NCBI RefSeq assembly: GCF_001039005.1 | Contig: NZ_LDWR01000013.1 | Coordinates: 62,001 to 126,000, forward strand | Length of the DNA: 64,000 nucleotides | Reading direction: 5' to 3' | Origin: Burkholderia cepacia | Lineage (GTDB): Bacteria; Pseudomonadota; Gammaproteobacteria; Burkholderiales; Burkholderiaceae | Shown: piece after piece, positions 1 through 8,723 of the stretch | Position numbering within the stretch: the stretch's first letter is position 1 | How the letters are laid out: each line of letters starts with the position of its first letter | Notes under the pieces: generated by a model | What the model saw: the letters and a program-made list of their open reading frames with translations, nothing else | Told to the model about the DNA's origin: nothing | The model's database searches: none | Program-made: the position numbers and the translations under genes

Positions 1-1178
1 TCGACCGCGAGCCGCGCCTCGGACAACTGGCGCGTCATCGCGTTGAACGACTGCGTGAGGAAGCCGAGCTCGTCGCGCGTCTTGATCTCGCGCTTCGGCG
101 TGTAGTCGCCTTCCGTGATCTCCTTCGTGCCCTGCGCGAGCAGGAACAGCGGCCTTGCGAGCTGCTGGCCGAGCGCGAGCGCGAGCATCATCGCGATGAA
201 GGTCGCGAGGAACAGCGCGAGCGTCAGCGTGCCGATGTACATCTTGCGCAGGCCCGTGCGGCCGAGCGACTTTTCCTGATACTCGCGGTACGCGCGCTGC
301 ACGGCGTCGGCGTTGTGCGCGAGCGTGGGCGGCACCGGCTGCGTGAGCTGCAGGAAGCGTTCGGCCGGCTGCAGCAGCGACGTCGACGCATCGGGAATCG
401 GCCGCACGACGCGCAGCCGCAGCGCGCCCTTCGCGCCGTGCGCGCGCGGATCGCCGTCGACTTCGCCCTCGATCGCCGCGTACGCGCCGTGTTCGCGCGC
501 CTGGCTCAGCATCAGCGACGTCGGCAGGTCGTCCGGAATCAGCGCCGCGAAATTGCCCGACGCCTGCGCGACGATATGCAGGTCGGGCGCCGCGCCCGAG
601 CCGGCGCGGGTCGGCTCGACGATCGTCGCGTCCTGCACGCCGAACTGATCGCGCAGCCGCAGCAGCGTGAGCGTCGTGCCGTTCGTGTTCGCATCGACGC
701 TCGCGAGCTGGTCGGACATCAGCCGCGCCTTGGTCTGCAGGTCGGACAGCGACGCATCGAGCATCCCGCGGCCGAGGTTCAGGCCGGCCGTCAGCGCCGT
801 CTCGACGTTCACGTCGAACCACGACTCGATACTGCGCGACACGAACTGGTACGACACGATGTAGATGATCCCGCCCGGCACGACGCCGACGAGCGCGAAG
901 AACACCGCGAGCTTCGCGAGCAGCCGCGTGCCGAACTTGCCCTTCCTCAGGCGCACGACGATCATCCCGATCAGCCCGAGCACCACGAGCAGGAACACGA
1001 GCGCGACGACGATGTTGGTCGCGTACAGCCACGAGTAGTAGCGATCGAAGAATTCGGTGTTCGCGCTCGCGGCCGCGAGCAGCACGAGCAGCAGCAGCGC
1101 GGTGAGCGCGACGGTCGAGACGATCACGCGAACGAGGAGGCTCTTCCCGCTGGCCGCGCGGCGCACTTTATTTAGCAC
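1..1178 (-). CDS. ntrY: NtrY-like sensor histidine kinase, N-terminal part (runs off the window)
   Basis: The minus strand is open from a GTG at 1178 to the window edge (about 392 codons). The product starts with three closely spaced membrane segments (about residues 16-38, 54-77 and 88-110), then a roughly 170-residue extracytoplasmic region, a fourth membrane segment (about 283-305) and a HAMP domain containing RPLFLLAQGTKEITEGDYT. This is the layout of NtrY-type nitrogen sensor kinases; the PAS, dimerisation and ATPase parts would lie beyond base 1. The GTG overlaps the end of the DUF4390 gene by 11 bases, so rsmB - DUF4390 - ntrY form one transcription unit, as is usual in Burkholderiales. 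Other in-frame starts a few codons inside are possible. The response regulator ntrX would be expected next, outside the window. Confidence 0.85.
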   Translation of the reverse strand, partial: MLNKVRRAASGKSLLVRVIVSTVALTALLLLVLLAAASANTEFFDRYYSWLYATNIVVALVFLLVVLGLIGMIVVRLRKGKFGTRLLAKLAVFFALVGVVPGGIIYIVSYQFVSRSIESWFDVNVETALTAGLNLGRGMLDASLSDLQTKARLMSDQLASVDANTNGTTLTLLRLRDQFGVQDATIVEPTRAGSGAAPDLHIVAQASGNFAALIPDDLPTSLMLSQAREHGAYAAIEGEVDGDPRAHGAKGALRLRVVRPIPDASTSLLQPAERFLQLTQPVPPTLAHNADAVQRAYREYQEKSLGRTGLRKMYIGTLTLALFLATFIAMMLALALGQQLARPLFLLAQGTKEITEGDYTPKREIKTRDELGFLTQSFNAMTRQLSEARLAV

Positions 1179-1758
1179 GTTCGGTCACCGTGAAGTTGAA
1201 GCGCTTCCAGTCCGACCCGAGCGTCCAGTCGCGGTTGTTCACGGCGTCGACCTGGAACGGCTTCGGCATCAGCGCGGTGTCGAGCTGCATCCGCACCGAT
1301 GCGTTGTAGGTTTCCCCCAAGCGCACCTGGTTGCGGTCGATCACGTGCCACGACGTGATGTGCCTGACGACCGCGAGCGCGTCCTTCAGCGACGGGAAGC
1401 CGAGCTGCAGGCCGCCGGTCGACACGCGGTACTCGCGCGTGAGCGGCTGGAACGACAGGCGCATGGTTTGCGTCACCGACACCGGCTGCTCGTCGAACCA
1501 GTACCAGCGCGCGCGGCTCAGCTCGAAGTCGGTCGTGAAATAAAGCGGGATGCCCTTGTTGACGGCATCCTCGAGGTTCGGATTCAGCTCGAAATCGAAG
1601 CGGGCGTCGAGGCTCCAGCCGCTTCCGTCGGCCTGGAGCGACGCGCGCTGCACGGCGATCGACTGGGCATGCGCCGGCCGGACGACGGCCAGGCACAGCG
1701 CCAACGCGACCATCAGGACGGCCGCGAGCCGAAGTGGAAAAAGGTGTTTGATCGTCAC
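1168..1758 (-). CDS. DUF4390 family secreted protein
   Basis: This 196-residue protein begins with a hydrophobic signal sequence (about residues 8-31, ending PAHAQ), so it is exported. The rest matches the DUF4390 pattern: a beta-rich domain with LDARFDFELNPNLEDAVNKG and the aromatic segment ARWYWFDEQP. No enzymatic motif is visible and the function is unknown. The start codon overlaps the rsmB stop codon (ATGA at 1755-1758) and the end overlaps the sensor kinase start, which indicates translational coupling. The constant position between rsmB and ntrY in related genomes suggests, by inference only, a role linked to membrane or envelope sensing by the kinase. Confidence 0.85.
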   Translation of the reverse strand: MTIKHLFPLRLAAVLMVALALCLAVVRPAHAQSIAVQRASLQADGSGWSLDARFDFELNPNLEDAVNKGIPLYFTTDFELSRARWYWFDEQPVSVTQTMRLSFQPLTREYRVSTGGLQLGFPSLKDALAVVRHITSWHVIDRNQVRLGETYNASVRMQLDTALMPKPFQVDAVNNRDWTLGSDWKRFNFTVTERAK

Positions 1759-3146
1759 CGTTTCTGAAACCGCGCGTAGAAAAATCCGTCGTGATCGGTG
1801 TTCTGGTCGAGTGCGCCGGCGGCCGCCCCTCCCTGCACTCCGCCCGGCAGCAGCTGGCCGGGGGCGTCCAATCGTACCGCATCTTCACAGGCCGCTTCAA
1901 ACCAGCGGGCCTGCAACTCGCCTTCTTCGGGGAAGATCGAACAGGTCACGTAAAGCAGTTCGCCGCCCGGCTTCACAAGCGGCCACAGCGCCGACAGGAT
2001 GCGGCGCTGTTCCGTGACGAGCGCCGGGATATCGGCCTCGCGGCGCAGCCAGCGAATGTCGGGGTGCCGCCGCACGATACCGGAGGCCGAGCACGGCACG
2101 TCGGCCAGGATGCGGTCGAACGGGCGCCCGTCGTACCACGCGTCGGGTGCACCCGCATCGCCGACACGCACGTCCGCTTCGAGCGACAGGCGCACGAGGT
2201 TCTCGCCGATGCGCGCCGCACGCGTCGCATCGCTTTCGAGCGCGACGACTTCCGCGTCGGCCAGCTCGAGAATATGGCCGGTCTTGCCGCCGGGCGCCGC
2301 ACATGCGTCGAGCACGCGCATGCCGTCGCGTGCGCCGAGCCATTCGGCCGCGAGCTGTGCGCCGGCGTCCTGCACCGACACGACACCGTCGGCAAACCCC
2401 GGGATGCGATCGACCGGCAGCGCCGACGCAAGCCGCACCGCATGCAGGCCGATCGCGGTCGCTTCGATTCCGCTCGTGCGCAGCGTGTCGAGATACGCGT
2501 CGACGCTCGCGCGGCGCGCATTCACGCGCAGCGTCAGCGGCCCCTGGCGCTCGCCGGCCACGAGGATCGCCTGCCATGCGTCGGGCCATGCGCGCTTCGC
2601 CGCGTCGACCCACCATGCGCGGTAATTCCAGCGCGCGACGGCATCGTCCTGCATCGCAGCGACGAGTGTGTCGCGCTCGCGCAGGAAACGGCGCAGCACC
2701 GCGTTGACCATCCCCTTCGCGAACGCGAATTCGCGGCGCGCGCCGATCACGGTCACGGCCTGATCGACAACCGTGAATGGCGAATACGCGGCATCGTCCA
2801 CCGGGTCGAGCAGCAGTGCGAGCGCGCCGGCGAGCACCGCTTGCACGTGCGCGGGCGGCGCCTTGCTGACGAGTCGGCCGATCAGCCAGTCCGCGCTGCC
2901 GAGCCGACGCATCGTGCGGTACGCGACGTCCTGCGTCGCGCCGCGCGCGAGCGACTGTGCACCGGGCACCATCTGCGCGAACACCGTCGAGAGTGCCGCC
3001 GGCAGCGCGGTGCCGCGCCGCACCGCATCGACCGCCTGCGCGGCCGCGTCGAGTGCGAAGCCGAGCGATTCGGGCGCAAGATGCAGCGCGGACAGGCGCG
3101 CCGGGCGGCCGGAAGAAGACGGAGCGGAAGAACGGGTTCGTGTCAT
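1755..3146 (-). CDS. rsmB: 16S rRNA m5C967 methyltransferase RsmB
   Basis: RsmB methylates C967 of 16S rRNA with S-adenosylmethionine. The N-terminal ~150 residues are the NusB-like RNA-binding domain (QSLARGATQDVAYRTMRRLG, then FAKGMVNAVLRRFL). The C-terminal half is a Rossmann methyltransferase with the SAM loop DACAAPGGKTGHILEL, the catalytic-site motif DVPCSASG and the second conserved cysteine in TCSIFPEEGE. I place the start at 3146 (MTRTRSSAP), giving 463 residues; the open frame extends 36 codons upstream without family similarity. It is the first gene of the rsmB - DUF4390 - ntrY operon. Confidence 0.93.
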   Translation of the reverse strand: MTRTRSSAPSSSGRPARLSALHLAPESLGFALDAAAQAVDAVRRGTALPAALSTVFAQMVPGAQSLARGATQDVAYRTMRRLGSADWLIGRLVSKAPPAHVQAVLAGALALLLDPVDDAAYSPFTVVDQAVTVIGARREFAFAKGMVNAVLRRFLRERDTLVAAMQDDAVARWNYRAWWVDAAKRAWPDAWQAILVAGERQGPLTLRVNARRASVDAYLDTLRTSGIEATAIGLHAVRLASALPVDRIPGFADGVVSVQDAGAQLAAEWLGARDGMRVLDACAAPGGKTGHILELADAEVVALESDATRAARIGENLVRLSLEADVRVGDAGAPDAWYDGRPFDRILADVPCSASGIVRRHPDIRWLRREADIPALVTEQRRILSALWPLVKPGGELLYVTCSIFPEEGELQARWFEAACEDAVRLDAPGQLLPGGVQGGAAAGALDQNTDHDGFFYARFQKR

Positions 3147-3293
3147 CGGTGCGAAATCGGCAAACGGGCGCGGCAAACAAATGCGGCAAACGGCGGGATC
3201 ACGCTGGCCTCGTGGCCTCGCGATCCCAAACCGCGCATTGTAGCGTGCGACCATGCGGTCCCTTTGGCCCCTTTACCGCATGCACAAATGAAA

Positions 3294-3321
3294 CACCCCG
3301 CAGCGCGAAGCGTGCGGGGTG
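3294..3321 (-). terminator. Intrinsic terminator of htpX
   Basis: A 9-bp perfect stem (CACCCCGCA at 3294-3302, TGCGGGGTG at 3313-3321) with a 10-base loop. On the minus strand it is followed by TTTCATTTG, so it would end the htpX transcript before rsmB. Confidence 0.6.
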
Positions 3322-3366
3322 GCGTGGCGGCCCCCGCGCGGCAACGGCCGCGCGGCGCGCCGAGAC

Positions 3367-4230
3367 TTAGTCGAAGCGGCCAGTACGCGCCATCTCCATC
3401 AGGCGCGCGATGCGCTCCTCGGTGGCCGGGTGCGTCGAGAACAGGTTCTGCAGGCCGCCGCCGTGCAGCGGGTTCATGATCATCATCTGCGCGGTGGCCG
3501 GGTGTGCCTCGGCCGCCTGGAACGGGATGCCGGCCGCATAGCGATGGATCTTGTCGAGCGCGGTCGCGAGCGACTGCGGATCGCCGGAGATCTGCGCGCC
3601 GCCGCGATCGGCCTCGAACTCGCGTGCGCGCGAAATCGCCATCTGGATCAGCGCGCCGGCGATCGGTGCGAGCAGCGCGACCGCAATACCCGCGATCGGG
3701 TTGGCCGGCCGGCCGTTCTCGTCGCGCCCGCCGAAGAACATCGCGAAGTTCGCGAGTGCCGAGATCGCGCCCGCCATCGTCGCGGTGATCGTCGAGATCA
3801 GGATGTCGCGGTGCTTCACGTGCGCGAGCTCGTGCGCCATCACGCCGCGCATCTCGCGCTCCGACAGCACGCGCAGGATGCCCGTGGTCGCGGCGACTGC
3901 CGCGTGCTCGGGGTTGCGGCCCGTCGCAAACGCGTTCGGCGCATCCTCGTTGATCAGGTAGACGCGCGGCATCGGCAGGTTCGCACGCGTGGCCAGCTCG
4001 CGCACCATCCGGTAGAACTGTGGCGCCGTGTTCTCGTCGACTTCCTGCGCGTTGTACATGCGCAGCACCATCTTGTCGGAGAACCAGTACGAGAAGAAAT
4101 TCATGCCGAGCGCGAACAGCAGCGCGATCGTCATGCCACGCGAACCGCCGATCATCCCGCCGATCACGATGAACAGGGCCGTGATCGCGGCCATCAGCGT
4201 CGCCGTTTTGACCCAATTGAACATACCCAC
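3367..4230 (-). CDS. htpX: Membrane zinc metalloprotease HtpX
   Basis: HtpX is an inner-membrane M48 peptidase that removes damaged membrane proteins under envelope or heat stress. The 287-residue product has two N-terminal membrane segments (about residues 8-27 and 33-50), the zinc motif HELAHVKH at 133-140, two more hydrophobic segments (about 147-165 and 175-195) and the third-ligand motif [10 protein letters not shown] near residue 205. Length and order match the family. It is a single gene with its own terminator downstream. No sigma-32 promoter could be assigned with confidence in the short upstream gap. Confidence 0.95.
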   Translation of the reverse strand: MGMFNWVKTATLMAAITALFIVIGGMIGGSRGMTIALLFALGMNFFSYWFSDKMVLRMYNAQEVDENTAPQFYRMVRELATRANLPMPRVYLINEDAPNAFATGRNPEHAAVAATTGILRVLSEREMRGVMAHELAHVKHRDILISTITATMAGAISALANFAMFFGGRDENGRPANPIAGIAVALLAPIAGALIQMAISRAREFEADRGGAQISGDPQSLATALDKIHRYAAGIPFQAAEAHPATAQMMIMNPLHGGGLQNLFSTHPATEERIARLMEMARTGRFD

Positions 4231-4324
4231 TCCTTATCCGTCAGGGGACCCGCCGCGCATCAAAGGGCGCGACGGAAAATTGTAAGCGATTTGTTAGATA
4301 AGGTCTTGCCGGAAAAATTCAATC

Positions 4325-4966
4325 TCAGCGTTGTGATGTTGCAAGACGCAGGCCGAGACCGACGAAAGCGCTGCCAACCGTGCGATCGAGCCACTTCTTG
4401 ACGCCCGGCTTGCCGGAAAAGCGCTGCGTGACGCTGCCCGCGACCCAGGCGACCAGACTGGTCCAGACCGTGCTCATCGCGACGAACACCGCGCCGAGGG
4501 TCAGGAATGCCCATGCCTTGTGCGGGCTGTCGGCCGACACGAACTGCGGGAAGAACGACACGAAGAACAGCACGACCTTCGGGTTCAGCACGTTCGTCCA
4601 GAAGCCCTGCATGAACAGCTGGCGCAGCGGCTTCGCGGCCGCGGCCTGCGCGGCGTCGGTGCCCGACGGCGCGGCGGCCTGCTTCGTGACGATCATGCGC
4701 ACGCCGAGGTAGATCAGGTAGGCGGCGCCGACCAGCTTGATCACCGTGAACGCGGCAGCCGACGCCGCGAGCAGCGCGGTCAGGCCGAATGCGCACGCGA
4801 GCGCATGAACGCAGCAGCCGGCCGAAATGCCGAACGCCGACATCAGCCCCGCGCCGCGGCCCTGCGCGACGCTGCGGCCGACGATGTAGGCGGTATCGGG
4901 GCCGGGCGTGACGTTCAGCAGGAAAACCGCGAGCACGAAGAAGCCGAAATGGGTGATGCCGAACAT
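4325..4966 (-). CDS. LysE/RhtB-family amino acid exporter
   Basis: This 213-residue membrane protein has the LysE/RhtB fold: about six hydrophobic segments, the N-terminal signature NVTPGPDTAYIVGRSVAQG and the conserved small-residue stretch GISAGCCVHA. Family members export amino acids or homoserine lactones; the substrate cannot be read from sequence. A linker at about residues 115-135 is rich in Ala, Lys and Gln. It lies alone between htpX and fmt on the same strand with short gaps on both sides. Confidence 0.88.
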   Translation of the reverse strand: MFGITHFGFFVLAVFLLNVTPGPDTAYIVGRSVAQGRGAGLMSAFGISAGCCVHALACAFGLTALLAASAAAFTVIKLVGAAYLIYLGVRMIVTKQAAAPSGTDAAQAAAAKPLRQLFMQGFWTNVLNPKVVLFFVSFFPQFVSADSPHKAWAFLTLGAVFVAMSTVWTSLVAWVAGSVTQRFSGKPGVKKWLDRTVGSAFVGLGLRLATSQR

Positions 4967-5076
4967 GAAAACCTCGAAACCGGAAAGCGCAGGGAAATTC
5001 TACGCGCGCCTGCCGCGCCGCGCGACTCGGCCGTCCGGCCAATTGCGCACGGCTGGCCGGTCGTGTCGAATGACGG

Positions 5077-6060
5077 TCAGGCCCCGTCAGGCAACGCGAA
5101 ACGCTGGCCCGCGGCGAGCGGCGAGCCGGCCAGGAATTCGCGTGCGGGCAACCGCTTGCCGCCCGGCTTCTGCAGTTGGGTCACGCGCAGCGCGCCGCTG
5201 CCGCACGCGACGATCACGCCTTCCGGCGCGGCTTCGACGATCGTACCGGGCGCCGCGTCACCGTGCGCCGCCACGGGCTCGGCCGCCCACAGCTTGATTG
5301 CCGCGCCGTCGAGCGTCGCGACGCCGCCCGGGAACGGATCGAACGCACGCACCTGGCGCGCGAGCACGTCGGCCGGCTTGCGCCAGTCGAGCGCCGCTTC
5401 ATGCTTGCCGATCTTTTCCGCATAGGTCACGCCGTCGGCCGGCTGCGGCGTCGCCGGCAGCTTGCCGTCGCGCTCGAGCTGCACGAGCGCGTCGACGATC
5501 AGCCGCGCGCCTTCGGCGGCGACGCGGTCGTGCAGGGTCGCGGTCGTGTCGTCGGGCGCGATCGCGATACGCGCCTCCTCGATCATCGCGCCGGTGTCGA
5601 GGCCGATGTCCATCTGCATCAGCGTGACGCCCGTCTCGGCGTCACCCGCCTCGATCGCGCGGTGGATCGGCGCGGCGCCGCGCCAGCGCGGCAACAGCGA
5701 CGCATGGATGTTGATGCAGCCGTCGCGCGGAATGTCGAGCACTTCCTGCGGCAGCAGTAGGCCGTACGCGGCGACCACCATCACGTCGTGCGGGGTCGCG
5801 CGCAGCAGCTCGATCGCGTCGGCCGCCTCCGCCGGGTACTTGCCCGCGCGGCGCAGCGATGGCGGCTGCGCGACGGGCATCCCGTGCTCGACCGCGTAGC
5901 GCTTGACGGCGCTCGCCTGCAGTTTCATCCCGCGCCCGGCAGGGCGGTCGGGCTGGGTGAGCACGAGCGGCACCGGAAAACCGGCCTCGTGGATCGCGGC
6001 AAGAGCAGCCGCGGCAAATTCCGGCGTGCCGGCAAAAATCACGCGCAACGTATGGGTCAT
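5077..6060 (-). CDS. fmt: Methionyl-tRNA formyltransferase
   Basis: Fmt transfers a formyl group from 10-formyltetrahydrofolate to Met-tRNA(fMet). The 327-residue product opens with [16 protein letters not shown] and carries the catalytic core [20 protein letters not shown] (about residues 108-127) with the downstream DIGLDTG motif. The C-terminal ~110 residues form the tRNA-binding domain ([15 protein letters not shown]). It lies 34 bases downstream of def in the same direction, the usual def-fmt pairing of the enzymes that add and remove the formyl group. Confidence 0.96.
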   Translation of the reverse strand: MTHTLRVIFAGTPEFAAAALAAIHEAGFPVPLVLTQPDRPAGRGMKLQASAVKRYAVEHGMPVAQPPSLRRAGKYPAEAADAIELLRATPHDVMVVAAYGLLLPQEVLDIPRDGCINIHASLLPRWRGAAPIHRAIEAGDAETGVTLMQMDIGLDTGAMIEEARIAIAPDDTTATLHDRVAAEGARLIVDALVQLERDGKLPATPQPADGVTYAEKIGKHEAALDWRKPADVLARQVRAFDPFPGGVATLDGAAIKLWAAEPVAAHGDAAPGTIVEAAPEGVIVACGSGALRVTQLQKPGGKRLPAREFLAGSPLAAGQRFALPDGA

Positions 6061-6094
6061 GACAGCGTTCGGGATCGGGCAGGGCGAACGCGCA

Positions 6095-6598
6095 TTACAT
6101 CGCGCGTTCGAGTTTCTTCATCTTCGTCTTGATGCGCGTCTGCTTGAGCGGCGACAGGTATTCGACGAACACGCGCCCCATCAGGTGATCCATCTCGTGC
6201 TGGACGCACACGGCGAGCAGGCCCTCGCAGTCGAGCTCGAAAGCCTCGCCCTGCTCGTTGAGCGCGCGCACGCGCACGTGGTCGGGGCGCTCGACTTCGT
6301 CGTAAATGCCGGGCACCGACAGGCAGCCTTCTTCATAGATCTGCTTCTCGTCGCTCGACCACACGATCTCGGGGTTGATGAACGCGCGCAGCTCGTTCTT
6401 CTCCTCGGAAACGTCGATCACGATCACACGCTCGTGCACGTCGACCTGCGTGGCCGCGAGGCCGATGCCGGGCGCCGCGTACATGGTTTCGGCCATGTCG
6501 GCGACGAGCTTGCGGATCCGGTCGTCGACCTTGTCGACGGGCTTGGCGACCTTGTGCAGCCGCTTGTCGGGGTAATGAAGAATATTGAGCAAAGCCAT
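6095..6598 (-). CDS. def: Peptide deformylase
   Basis: Def removes the N-formyl group from nascent proteins. All three family motifs are present in the 167-residue product: GIGLAATQ (about residues 44-51), EGCLSVP (about 89-95, metal-ligand Cys) and QHEMDHL (about 132-138, metal-ligand His pair and catalytic Glu). Length is typical of type I deformylases. It is the first gene of a def-fmt operon and is transcribed divergently from dprA. Confidence 0.97.
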   Translation of the reverse strand: MALLNILHYPDKRLHKVAKPVDKVDDRIRKLVADMAETMYAAPGIGLAATQVDVHERVIVIDVSEEKNELRAFINPEIVWSSDEKQIYEEGCLSVPGIYDEVERPDHVRVRALNEQGEAFELDCEGLLAVCVQHEMDHLMGRVFVEYLSPLKQTRIKTKMKKLERAM

Positions 6599-6828
6599 GG
6601 TGTTCGGTATTCGGTGGAGCGGCGTGCCGCATCAGCCATCCGGCCGGCTGGCGCCGCTGCCGGGATGCAATGAAGATGAGGCGGATGCGTGGCGTATCAA
6701 TGCCGCGGATCTCGCCTCCTGCAATTGGCCGGGCGCCTGCGCGCGCGGCCCTGTCGAGTATTTCGGATGATGAAAATTTTATCATGGCGCCACGCGGTCC
6801 GCTGGCCGCCGCGTTCGAGGGGAGCCTC

Positions 6829-8112
6829 ATGTCCCCGCAAGCGCTGACCGCCTCCGCGCTGCGCGAGTGGCTGCAGCTCGCGCACGCGCCCGGCCTCTCG
6901 CCCGCCGTGCTGCAGGCGCTGCTCGACGCCTTCGGCTCGCCGGCAGCACTGCTGCGCGCGTCCGACCATGCCATCGCCGCCGTGAGCAGCCCCGCCGCCG
7001 CCCAGGCCGTGCGCGCGAGCGAGCGCGACGATCTCGGCGCACGCACCGACGCCGCACTTGCGTGGCTCGATGCGCCGGGAAATGCGCTCGTCACGCTCAA
7101 CCATCCGGCCTACCCGCCGCGGCTGCGCGATCTGCACGATCCGCCGCCGCTGCTATATGTAAAGGGCCGGCTCGACCTGCTGAATGCGCGCGGACTCGCC
7201 GTGGTCGGCAGCCGTCACGCGACGCCGCAGGGGCTCGCCGACGCCACACGCTTCGCACGCGAGTTGTCCGACGCGGGGCTTTCGATCGTCTCGGGCCTCG
7301 CGCTCGGGATCGACGGCGCCGCGCATCGTGGCGGGCTCGACGGCCGGTCGGGCACGATCGCGGTGATCGCGACGGGTGCCGATCTCGTCTATCCGGCGCG
7401 CCACCGTGCGCTCGCCCACGAGATCGCCGCGCACGGCGCGATCGTGTCGGAATGGCCGCTCGGCACGCCGGCCCGCGCCGCGCATTTCCCGCAGCGCAAC
7501 CGGCTGATCGCCGCGCTCGCTGTCGGTGTGCTCGTCGTCGAGGCCGCCCCGCGCTCCGGCTCGCTGATCACCGCGCGGCTCGCGAACGAACTGGGGCGCG
7601 ATGTGTTCGCGATGCCGGGCTCGATCCACGCGCCGCTCGCGCAGGGCTGCCACGCACTGATCCGCGACGGCGCGAAACTCACGGCGGCACCGCTCGACGT
7701 TCTCGAGGAATACGGGCTGGGCGAACCGACGGCGCACGCGGCGGCTGTCGCGTCGTGCTCCGGAAATCCGGATGCGTACGCCGGCGGCCTGCAGGAAACC
7801 GAAGCCGCCGGCCGCGGCACCGTTGCCGGCATCGGGAGAGCCGATCCCGCCGCGCCGGCCCGAATCGAAACCGCACAGCCCCCACCGCCCGGCAACCCGT
7901 CTGAACAGGCCGTGCTCGCCGCATTGGGATACGGCCCCGTCACCTACGAATGGCTCGCCGAGCACAGCGGCCTGTCCGACGACGTGCTGCATCGCGCGCT
8001 GCTCGCGCTCGAACTGGCCGGCCGCGTCGCAAGCCTCCCCGGCGGACGCTTCGCGCGCCTTGACGCGGCGCCCACCCCGCCCGCGCACGGCATGCTACAT
8101 TTCCCGGCATAG
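6829..8112 (+). CDS. dprA: DNA processing protein DprA
   Basis: DprA loads RecA onto incoming single-stranded DNA in natural transformation. The product has an N-terminal SAM/helix-hairpin-like region (LREWLQLAHAPGLSPAVLQA), then the Rossmann-like core with AVVGSRHATPQG, SGLALGIDGAAHRGGL, FPQRNRLIAALA and APRSGSLITARLA, and a C-terminal winged-helix-like DML1 domain after a variable Ala/Pro/Gly linker. I chose ATG 6829 because GAGGGGAG stands just before it and the alignment-like core begins at once; the frame is open 53 codons further upstream. The gene is divergent from def-fmt, the standard arrangement in proteobacteria. Confidence 0.93.
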   Translation: MSPQALTASALREWLQLAHAPGLSPAVLQALLDAFGSPAALLRASDHAIAAVSSPAAAQAVRASERDDLGARTDAALAWLDAPGNALVTLNHPAYPPRLRDLHDPPPLLYVKGRLDLLNARGLAVVGSRHATPQGLADATRFARELSDAGLSIVSGLALGIDGAAHRGGLDGRSGTIAVIATGADLVYPARHRALAHEIAAHGAIVSEWPLGTPARAAHFPQRNRLIAALAVGVLVVEAAPRSGSLITARLANELGRDVFAMPGSIHAPLAQGCHALIRDGAKLTAAPLDVLEEYGLGEPTAHAAAVASCSGNPDAYAGGLQETEAAGRGTVAGIGRADPAAPARIETAQPPPPGNPSEQAVLAALGYGPVTYEWLAEHSGLSDDVLHRALLALELAGRVASLPGGRFARLDAAPTPPAHGMLHFPA

Positions 8113-8150
8113 GGGCAGCCACGCCGCCGACGACATACCCAAGGAAATCC

Positions 8151-8531
8151 ATGCCCGCGCTGAATCTCGACACCGATGCGGATCGGATCGCCGAGCGCCT
8201 CGCCGATCCCGGCACGTTGCTGGTCGCGTGTCTGTGCGCCGACTGGTGCGGCACGTGCCGCGACTACCGGACGGCCTTCGACCGGCTCGCCGACGCGCAT
8301 CCGGACGCCTGCTTCGCCTGGATCGATATCGAAACGCATGCTGACCGGCTCGACGAACTCGACGTCGAGAACTTCCCGACGATCCTGATCGAGGATGCCA
8401 ACACCGCCCGCTTCTTCGGCACGGTGCTGCCGCACGCGGCGATCGTCGAGCGGATGCTGTCCGACCTGAGCGCGGTACCCGGTGCGCCGCACGCACCGAA
8501 ATTGCGCAATGTGCTGAACGTCGAAGCCTGA
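8151..8531 (+). CDS. Thioredoxin-family protein
   Basis: This 126-residue protein has a single thioredoxin domain with the redox motif WCGTC (about residues 32-36) inside CLCADWCGTCRDYRTAF, and the cis-proline region NFPTILI (about 72-78). No signal peptide or membrane segment is seen, so it is probably cytoplasmic. The motif has Gly-Thr between the cysteines rather than the Gly-Pro of classical thioredoxin. It follows dprA by 38 bases and may be cotranscribed. Its electron donor and partner are unknown. Confidence 0.88.
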   Translation: MPALNLDTDADRIAERLADPGTLLVACLCADWCGTCRDYRTAFDRLADAHPDACFAWIDIETHADRLDELDVENFPTILIEDANTARFFGTVLPHAAIVERMLSDLSAVPGAPHAPKLRNVLNVEA

Positions 8532-8723
8532 ATTCACGAGCCGGCCGGCGGTTTTTCGCGCGTTTGCGCGCCCCGCCGTGCCGGGCGCTTGCCGCCGTTG
8601 CAGCCCCCCTCTATGATGGGCCGCTTTTTACGCGCTGAGCCGCCGTCGCTGCGGCGTGTGCTATAAAGCGGTCGTAAAAGGGACCCACAACCGGCGAACC
8701 CGGTCTACCAACACACACCTGTC